Shown one piece after another: positions 1 to 5,268 of a stretch of DNA of 5,268 nt. The stretch spans positions 1 through 5,268 of the forward strand of contig CAZTGE010000215.1 of NCBI GenBank assembly GCA_964612995.1. Direction: 5' to 3'. Each line of letters begins with the position of its first letter. The first letter of the stretch is position 1. The notes under the pieces are model-generated. The model worked only from the letters and a program-made list of their open reading frames with translations. It searched no databases and was not told where the DNA came from. Made by a program: the position numbers and the translations under genes. The DNA is from SLQH01 sp964612995. GTDB lineage: Bacteria > Planctomycetota > UBA11346.

Positions 1-624
1 GCGCGCACCGCCGCCACCGGCCGCGGCGATCATCGCCGGGGTCACCGGCGGGATCTGCCGTACCAGTTGCGCGGCGGGATCGGCCTTGGGATCGCGATCG
101 TAATATCCGGCGATGTCGGTGAGCAGGATCAGCAGTCCGGCTCCGAGCTGGCTCGCGAGCAGCGCGCTCAGCCGGTCGTTGTCGCCGACCGTCAGTTCGT
201 CGACGGCCACGGTGTCGTTCTCGTTGACCACCGGGACCACCCCGCGCGCGAACAGGGCGCGGAAGGTGCCGGTGAGGTTGAGGTACCGCTGGCGGTCGTC
301 GAAGGCGTCTTGGGTCAGGAGCACCTGGGCGGCAACGATGTCGACCCGCGCGCAGGCCTCTTGCCAGCGATGCGCCAGGTCGGCCTGCCCGATCGCGGCC
401 AGCGCCTGGGTCTCGCTGATCGTGCTCGGGCGTCGCGCCAGCCCCATCCGCGCCATGCCGCAGGACACCGCACCGCTCGAGACCAGCACCGGTCGCCGGC
501 CGGCGTCGATCACGCCGCGCACCTGGTGCACCACCGAATCGAGGAAGGCCAGGTCGATGTGGCCATGGGCGTCGCTGAGCGCATTCGACCCGAGCTTGAT
601 CACCACCACCGGTCTATGCGGCAT
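1..624 (-). CDS. proB: Glutamate 5-kinase, N-terminal 208 codons (C-terminus runs off the window)
   Basis: This is ATP-dependent phosphorylation of L-glutamate to glutamate 5-phosphate, the first step of proline synthesis, in the cytoplasm. The visible part is most of the amino-acid-kinase domain. It starts MPHRPVVVIKLGSNAL, with the phosphate-binding lysine at K10. It continues with VLVSSGAV (residues 46-53, S50), VVNENDTVAVDEL (132-144, D137), GDNDRLSAL (147-155, N149/D150) and LLTDIAGYYDRDP (167-179). These match the substrate and ATP residues known for the family in sequence and almost in number. The cut falls in the glycine-rich AAGGGGAR stretch just before the expected GTGGM segment. 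Whether a C-terminal PUA domain follows cannot be seen. The ATG at 624 is chosen because AGGAGG lies six bases upstream. The start overlaps the end of tatC by 11 bp, so translation is probably coupled. No proA is in view. Confidence 0.93.
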   Translation of the reverse strand, partial: MPHRPVVVIKLGSNALSDAHGHIDLAFLDSVVHQVRGVIDAGRRPVLVSSGAVSCGMARMGLARRPSTISETQALAAIGQADLAHRWQEACARVDIVAAQVLLTQDAFDDRQRYLNLTGTFRALFARGVVPVVNENDTVAVDELTVGDNDRLSALLASQLGAGLLILLTDIAGYYDRDPKADPAAQLVRQIPPVTPAMIAAAGGGGAR

Positions 625-1438
625 CGTCGGCCTCCTGATCCGCCATGCTGCGCTGGTCGCGCCGGTAGACCAGCCGCGCGGCGAGCAGCCCACTCTCGAA
701 CATCACGATCATGATCCCGAACAGCATCAGCTGCGAGAACGGATCCGGCGGGGTGAAGACCGCCGCGAGCAGGATGCCGATGAGCAGCAGCATGCGTCGC
801 CTGGCCGCGATCTGGGCCGGGGTCATGACCTTGGCCTTGACCAGCACCAGGATCAGCCACGGCAGGTCCATCACCAGCCCGAAGGCCAGGGTCATCATGG
901 TGAACAAGCTGTGGTAATAACTCTGACGCAGCTCGAGCTCGGCGCGCTCGATCGCGTTGAACTCGATCAGAAACTTGAATAAATACGGTAGACCATACCG
1001 ATACCCCAACGCCGCACCGGCATAGAAGAACAACACCGCCGCCGGGAGCATGAGGAAGGCCACCCGCCGTTCGGGCCGATGGAGACCGGGCGCGATGAAC
1101 GACCAGAGCTGGTAGAGCAGGTAGGGGAAGGCGCCGGCGAAGGCGAACAGCAGCGCCAGCTTGAAGGCCTGGATCGGCGCTTCGATCAGCGACATCAGCT
1201 TGAGCAGCGCCTCGCCGGGCTCGAGCGCGAGCCCGACCCGGCGCAGCGTCAGCGGGTCGACCATGGTAAGCGCCCGGCGCAGTGGCAGCTCGACGAGATC
1301 CTTGATCTGCGCCTGGAACACCAGGCAGACCACCACCATCACCACCATCAACAACAGCACGCGGATCATCCGCGCGCGCAGTTCGTCCAGGTGATCGCCG
1401 AGCGGCATCGCCCTGTCGCCGTCGCCATCCGCGGTCAT
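614..1438 (-). CDS. tatC: Sec-independent (twin-arginine) protein translocase subunit TatC
   Basis: This is a polytopic inner-membrane protein of 274 aa that recognises twin-arginine signal peptides and nucleates the Tat translocon. The N-terminal family signature is MPLGDHLDELRARM (11-24), with the signal-peptide-contacting glutamate at E19 (E15 in E. coli). FPYLLYQLWSFIAPGLHRPERR (104-125) carries the second contact, E123 (E103 in E. coli). FTPPDPFSQLMLF (228-240) is the conserved segment before the last helix. Six hydrophobic segments can be drawn near 25-41, 91-112, 126-147, 181-200, 216-228 and 237-256. The first periplasmic loop (about 45-90) looks longer than in E. coli TatC (258 aa). 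The usual membrane glutamate of helix 4 is D191 here. The ATG at 1438 overlaps the trpA stop as ATGA, with a weak GGAG ten bases upstream, so it is probably translated by coupling. M11 (1408) is a possible later start. No tatA or tatB is adjacent. Confidence 0.95.
   Translation of the reverse strand: MTADGDGDRAMPLGDHLDELRARMIRVLLLMVVMVVVCLVFQAQIKDLVELPLRRALTMVDPLTLRRVGLALEPGEALLKLMSLIEAPIQAFKLALLFAFAGAFPYLLYQLWSFIAPGLHRPERRVAFLMLPAAVLFFYAGAALGYRYGLPYLFKFLIEFNAIERAELELRQSYYHSLFTMMTLAFGLVMDLPWLILVLVKAKVMTPAQIAARRRMLLLIGILLAAVFTPPDPFSQLMLFGIMIVMFESGLLAARLVYRRDQRSMADQEADDAA
631..636 (-). promoter_or_regulatory. Ribosome binding site of proB, inside tatC
   Basis: On the minus strand the perfect Shine-Dalgarno core AGGAGG lies in the last codons of tatC, six bases before the ATG at 624. 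It fixes the proB start and shows that proB has its own initiation signal as well as coupling to tatC. Confidence 0.75.
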
Positions 1439-2249
1439 CCGGCCGCGACTCCATGCACCGCATCGGCGAGTTCGCCCGCGCGACGGCAGACCGTGGCCAC
1501 CAGTTCCGGCGAACCGGTCTCGCGCTCGATCAGCCGGACCAGATGGCTGCCGACCACCGCGCCGTCACCACAGCGCGCGGCGGCCGCCGCCTGTTCCGGC
1601 GAGCTGATGCCGAAGCCGATGCACACCGGCAACCCGCCGGCCTGCTGCTTGAGCGACGCGACCTGCTCGCCCAGATCCGCCGGCAGTTCGGCGCGCTCGC
1701 CGGTGACGCCGTAGCGGCAGACATAGTAGAGAAAGCCGCGGCTGAGGCGGGCCAGACGCGCACGCCGCTGTGCCGCGGTATTCGGTGCGACCAGACACAC
1801 GCCGACCAGCCCCTGGCGCGCGAGTGCCGCGCGCAGCTCGGCCCCCTCTTCGTAGGGCAGATCCAGCGGCAGGACCCCATCGAGTCCGGCCGCGGCGGCG
1901 TCGTGCGCGAAGCGCTCGACGCCGTAGGCCATCACCGGTCCGAGGTAGGTGAAGGCGAGCAGGGGCACCGCGCTGCGCTCCCGGATGCGCCGGACCGCGT
2001 CGAGGATCCCCGCGAGCGTCGCCCCGGCCGCACGCGCGCGTTCGCCCGCGGCCTGGATCGCCGGGCCGTCGGCCATCGGATCGCTGTAGGGGAAACCGAG
2101 CTCGACCACGTCGACGCCGGCACGATCCATGCCGCAGACCAGCTCCACGGTGGTGTCGAGATCGGGATCACCGGCGGTGAGATAGGCGACAAAAGCCTTG
2201 CGCCCGGCAGCGGCGAGCTCGGCGAAGCGTGCCTCGATGCGATTGCCAC

Positions 2250-2253
<4 letters not shown>
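1435..2253 (-). CDS. trpA: Tryptophan synthase alpha chain
   Basis: This subunit cleaves indole-3-glycerol phosphate to indole and glyceraldehyde 3-phosphate and passes indole through a tunnel to TrpB; it is cytoplasmic. The product is 272 aa, close to the 268 aa of E. coli. VELGFPYSDPMADGPAIQ (50-67) contains the two catalytic acids, E51 and D62 (E49 and D60 in Salmonella). SRGFLYYVCRYGVTGE (171-186) is the mobile loop 6 region. VCIGFGISSPEQ (210-221) and AVVGSHLVRLIE (232-243) form the phosphate-binding end of the barrel. The start is GTG at 2253, seven bases after GAGGGGG. It overlaps the trpB stop as GTGA, and no ATG in this frame gives a sensible N-terminus. Some usually conserved positions differ: the common YxNP is YLGP at 103-106, and the loop reads CRYGVTG. 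With both acids intact I expect an active enzyme. Confidence 0.96.
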
Positions 2254-3455
<1,202 letters not shown>

Positions 3456-3460
3456 GATGG

Positions 3461-3469
3461 CTCCTCCTC
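3461..3469 (-). promoter_or_regulatory. Strong ribosome binding site of trpB
   Basis: On the minus strand GAGGAGGAG lies five bases before the ATG at 3455. It is the strongest Shine-Dalgarno sequence in the window and sits at the head of the operon, so it decides the trpB start. Confidence 0.75.
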
Positions 3470-3478
3470 GCCTGACGG

Positions 3479-3496
3479 GCGGCCGGCGCCGGCCGC
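3479..3496. repeat. 18-bp perfect palindrome in the trpB leader
   Basis: GCGGCCGGCGCCGGCCGC reads the same on both strands and lies 23 bases upstream of the trpB start, just above its ribosome binding site. A palindrome here could be a repressor operator or, in RNA, a hairpin near the ribosome site. It consists only of G and C in a very GC-rich region, so chance is a real alternative. Confidence 0.4.
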
Positions 3497-3636
3497 GGCC
3501 GCGGGGGCGCACACCGTACCGGGTCGACCGCTGCGCGCCACCCCACCGGCTGGCCGGCCGCGATCGTGACACGCCAGCGCCAGGAGTGACGCCACAGCTC
3601 TGGCACCGCCCCCCTGCGGCCAAGAATACCACCGCT

Positions 3637-5082
3637 ATGGTGCTCCCCGCTCCCGTCGTGCCGATGGCCGAAGTCGCCCTGATCGATGAGGCGGCGGTCG
3701 CGCTCGGTCACGACATCGCCGAGCTGATGGAACGCGCCGGGGCCGCGGTCGCCGCCGAAGCCGCCAGCCGCTGCGCGAGCGGCACCATCCTCGTGCTCAC
3801 CGGCCCGGGCAACAACGGCGGTGACGGCTGGGTCTGCGCCCGCAACCTGGCCCAGGCCGGGCACACGGTCCAGGTCTGGCCGGTGATCGAGCCACGCAGC
3901 GAACTGTGCCGCCGCGCCGCGGACCGTGCACGCAACCTGGTCAAGGTGGTCGAGGGCCCCTGCGCCGAGCCGGCGCTGATCGTCGATGCGATCCTCGGCG
4001 CGGGCGCCAAAGGCCCGCCGCGTGGCGCGGTGGCCGCCGCGCTCAAGCAGCTTGCCGGCAATACCTGCGAGGTGCTCGCGATCGACGTGCCCACCGGCCT
4101 CGGCAGCGAGGCGATGCTCGAGAACTGCTTCGCCCTCTGTCTGCAGGTGGCCAAGGCGGAACTCCTGCTCGAACCACGCCTGCGCGGATTCAAGACCGTG
4201 GACATCGGCATCGATCCGGCCGCCTACCACGAGGTTCACAGCAACATCCTGCGTCTGTTCCCGCCGCTGCGCAGCGCCGGACACAAGGGCTCACACGGCG
4301 AGCTGCTGGTGGTCGGCGGCGGCGCGTTCCCCGGATCGCTCCACTTCGCGACCACCGCCGCCCTGCGCACCGGCTGCGACCAGGTCCGCGCCTTCACCGC
4401 CGATGGGCCCGACCTGCCGCCGAGCATCATCACCCACCGCCAGGAAGGCCGGCTGCTCGCACCGGTCGCCTATGAGACCCTGACCCCGCTGATCGCCCGG
4501 GCCAGCGCCGTGCTCATCGGCCCGGGCATCGGCCGTGAGCCCGGCTGCCCCGAAGCCGCCCAGCAGGCCTACAGCCTGGCGACCGAGATGGAGGTGCCGG
4601 TGGTCGTCGACGCCGACGGCATCGCCGCCCTGGCCAAGGACATCCGCGACCAACCGGTGGGCCCCGTACCGACCGTGATCACCCCGCACCGTGCCGAGGC
4701 GCGCAACCTGCTCGGCCACGAGCCGACCGAGGATGCAGTCCACGCCTTCGCCCGTCCAGACCGCGTGCTGCTGCGCAAAGGGCGGATCGATTTCATCTCC
4801 AACGGCCGCCGCTGGGTGCGCAACCGCCGCGGCAACCCGCGCATGGCCGTCGGCGGCACCGGCGACTGCCTCGCCGGCATGACCGCCGGCTTCATGGCCC
4901 GGGGGCTGACCCCCTTCGACGCCGCCCGCCTCGCGGCCTACTGGCTGACCACCGCCGCCGACGAGTTGTGGGAGGAACAAGGCCCCTGCTACATCCCCGA
5001 GGATGTGGTCGAGCGCCTGCCGCACACCTTGCGCCGCGGCCTGAGCGCACTGGGCAGCTGGCCCCCGGAGACCGATGCTTAG
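3637..5082 (+). CDS. nnr: Bifunctional NAD(P)H-hydrate epimerase / ADP-dependent NAD(P)H-hydrate dehydratase
   Basis: This enzyme repairs hydrated NADH and NADPH. The N-terminal YjeF_N domain (about 10-205) interconverts R and S epimers, and the C-terminal ribokinase-like domain (about 215-470) dehydrates S-NAD(P)HX using ADP. The first domain shows ALIDEAAV (14-21), LMERAG (30-35), TGPGNNGGDGWVCARNL (55-71), IVDAILGAG (115-123) and IDVPTGL (149-155) with catalytic-type D150. Its end is short and divergent (156-191). The second domain shows HKGSHGELLVVGGGA (216-230), VLIGPGIG (292-299), PVVVDADGIA (321-330), VITPHRAEARNLLG (347-360) and NPRMAVGGTGDCLAG (400-414) with the catalytic aspartate D410. 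The 481-aa length is normal to slightly short. ATG at 3637 is preferred because the frame upstream would run into the trpB start region; M10 at 3664 is the alternative. Neither has a clear Shine-Dalgarno sequence. The gene is divergent from trpB and ends at a structured repeat. Confidence 0.92.
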   Translation: MVLPAPVVPMAEVALIDEAAVALGHDIAELMERAGAAVAAEAASRCASGTILVLTGPGNNGGDGWVCARNLAQAGHTVQVWPVIEPRSELCRRAADRARNLVKVVEGPCAEPALIVDAILGAGAKGPPRGAVAAALKQLAGNTCEVLAIDVPTGLGSEAMLENCFALCLQVAKAELLLEPRLRGFKTVDIGIDPAAYHEVHSNILRLFPPLRSAGHKGSHGELLVVGGGAFPGSLHFATTAALRTGCDQVRAFTADGPDLPPSIITHRQEGRLLAPVAYETLTPLIARASAVLIGPGIGREPGCPEAAQQAYSLATEMEVPVVVDADGIAALAKDIRDQPVGPVPTVITPHRAEARNLLGHEPTEDAVHAFARPDRVLLRKGRIDFISNGRRWVRNRRGNPRMAVGGTGDCLAGMTAGFMARGLTPFDAARLAAYWLTTAADELWEEQGPCYIPEDVVERLPHTLRRGLSALGSWPPETDA

Positions 5083-5112
5083 GTTTCAAAAGGGGCGCTG
5101 CCCCTTTGGATC
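5082..5112 (+). repeat. Direct repeat, copy 1 (31 nt)
   Basis: It runs from GGTTTCAAAA through the G4/C4 hairpin to TTTGGATC. It matches copy 2 at 5239-5268 at every base except for one extra A in the A-run. Its first base is the last base of the nnr stop codon. Start-to-start spacing of the two copies is 157 bp. Confidence 0.85.
5089..5107 (+). terminator. Probable terminator hairpin of nnr
   Basis: AAAGGGGC and GCCCCTTT form an eight-pair stem around a GCT loop, starting six bases after the nnr stop. The T-run is only three bases and lies in the stem, so this is not a classic intrinsic terminator. The symmetric A/T ends would let it act in both directions. It lies inside direct repeat copy 1. 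Confidence 0.45.
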
Positions 5113-5119
5113 CCCGGGT

Positions 5120-5150
5120 CGGCGGCGCTGCGCTCGCCTCGCGGCCGCCG
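5120..5150. repeat. Inverted repeat, 7-bp arms
   Basis: CGGCGGC (5120-5126) pairs with GCCGCCG (5144-5150) around a 17-base loop. It is pure GC, so chance formation is possible. It gains weight only from the other hairpins directly beside it. Confidence 0.4.
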
Positions 5151-5158
5151 TCGTCGCT

Positions 5159-5179
5159 CGCCAGCTGCGCTGGCGTTTT
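5159..5179 (+). terminator. Terminator-like hairpin followed by TTTT
   Basis: CGCCAGC (5159-5165) and GCTGGCG (5169-5175) form a seven-pair GC stem with a three-base TGC loop, followed at once by TTTT (5176-5179). This is the best rho-independent terminator shape in the window and would act on plus-strand transcripts leaving nnr. The four-T tract is short, and it also forms one arm of the next inverted repeat. Confidence 0.4.
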
Positions 5180-5210
5180 CGGCGGCCCTGCGGGCCATTA
5201 TCGCCGAAAA
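5176..5210. repeat. Nested inverted repeat with TTTT/AAAA ends
   Basis: TTTTCGGCG (5176-5184) and CGCCGAAAA (5202-5210) are perfect nine-base inverted arms. Between them GCCC (5185-5188) and GGGC (5192-5195) form a second small stem with a TGC loop. The T-run outer arm is striking in such GC-rich DNA. Read from the minus strand it also resembles a terminator ending in TTTT... on the left side. Confidence 0.55.
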
Positions 5211-5238
5211 CCGCTCCTCTGGCGGCCGGTCGCGCCTT

Positions 5239-5268
5239 GGTTTCAAAGGGGCGCTGCCCCTTTGGATC
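5239..5268 (+). repeat. Direct repeat, copy 2 (30 nt, reaches the window edge)
   Basis: It has the same sequence as copy 1 with one A fewer. The shorter A-run lets the hairpin gain a pair: CAAAGGGGC (5244-5252) and GCCCCTTTG (5256-5264), nine pairs around GCT. The copy ends exactly at the window boundary, so homology may extend further and more copies may follow. Confidence 0.85.

Larger units (their letters stand above)
3456..3636 (+). other. Divergent intergenic region between trpB and nnr
   Basis: This 181-bp stretch must hold the start signals for trpB (leftward) and nnr (rightward) unless either is read through from elsewhere. I see the trpB ribosome binding site, an 18-bp palindrome, and an AT-richer AAGAAT at 3622-3627 that could be a -10 element for nnr. 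I find no convincing -35/-10 pair for trpB, no leader peptide closed by a stop codon, and no attenuator with a T-run. Confidence 0.6.
5083..5268 (+). other. Non-coding, hairpin-rich repeat region downstream of nnr
   Basis: I see no plausible gene here. The stretch holds two near-identical direct repeats (one at each end) and three further inverted repeats between them. Neighbouring hairpins abut one another, and nearly all the sequence takes part in some repeat or hairpin. The region continues to the window edge, so its full extent is unknown. A transcription-termination zone or a small non-autonomous repeat element of the REP/MITE kind are the likeliest readings. Confidence 0.6.

Noticed and set aside
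67..982. Overlapping open plus-strand frames opposite proB and tatC
   Set aside because: They are shadows of proB and tatC; the translations are His/Arg/Ala-rich with no domain signature.
1329..1350. Repetitive ACC/ATC triplets on the plus strand resembling a simple-sequence repeat
   Set aside because: They are the reverse complement of codons for the Met/Val-rich first membrane helix of TatC (MVVMVVV), which explains them.
3574..3606. Minus-strand frame with tryptophan codons spaced WRHSWRW upstream of trpB, suggestive of a trp leader peptide
   Set aside because: It could start at GTG 3606, but the frame has no nearby stop and runs on across the trpB start. There is no attenuator hairpin pair with a T-run, so it does not work as a classic leader.
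3601..3619. TGGCAC followed by CTGC, resembling a sigma-54 promoter upstream of nnr
   Set aside because: The spacing between the GG and GC elements is 12 bases where 10 are required, so it does not fit the -24/-12 consensus.
5082..5268. The two direct repeats as a CRISPR array
   Set aside because: There are only two copies, a 126-base spacing far longer than CRISPR spacers, structured intervening DNA and no cas genes.

Overview
The window is very GC-rich and densely coded, with third codon positions dominated by G or C. The gene set (a TatC translocase subunit, tryptophan synthase, glutamate 5-kinase and a fused NAD(P)HX repair enzyme) fits a free-living, biosynthetically competent bacterium, most likely a high-GC Gram-negative such as a proteobacterium. 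Nothing in the sequence fixes the order. Gene neighbourhood does not help, because trpBA followed by tatC and proB is not the usual proteobacterial arrangement that I know.

Layout. Bases 1-3455 are a minus-strand cluster read in the order trpB (3455-2250), trpA (2253-1435), tatC (1438-614), proB (624 to beyond position 1). All three junctions overlap: 4 bp (trpB/trpA, GTGA), 4 bp (trpA/tatC, ATGA) and 11 bp (tatC/proB). The four genes are therefore very probably one translationally coupled transcript. Only 208 N-terminal codons of proB are in the window. Bases 3456-3636 are a divergent intergenic region with a strong trpB ribosome binding site and an 18-bp perfect palindrome, but no recognisable trp leader peptide. 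Bases 3637-5082 on the plus strand encode a two-domain NAD(P)H-hydrate epimerase/dehydratase (Nnr). Bases 5083-5268 hold no gene. They are a compact array of hairpins bracketed by two nearly identical copies of a 30-31 nt repeat, each containing a G4/C4 hairpin.

How the genes fit together. TrpB and TrpA form the tryptophan synthase complex, the last step of tryptophan synthesis. ProB catalyses the first committed step of proline synthesis. TatC is the signal-peptide receptor of the twin-arginine translocase, and no tatA or tatB is seen beside it. Nnr repairs damaged NADH and NADPH in the cytoplasm. The four minus-strand genes share no obvious pathway, so the operon may reflect growth-linked housekeeping co-expression or a reshuffled or transferred block. 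I see no phage, transposase, CRISPR, tRNA or rRNA. The strongest leads are the unusual operon composition and the structured repeat unit downstream of nnr.
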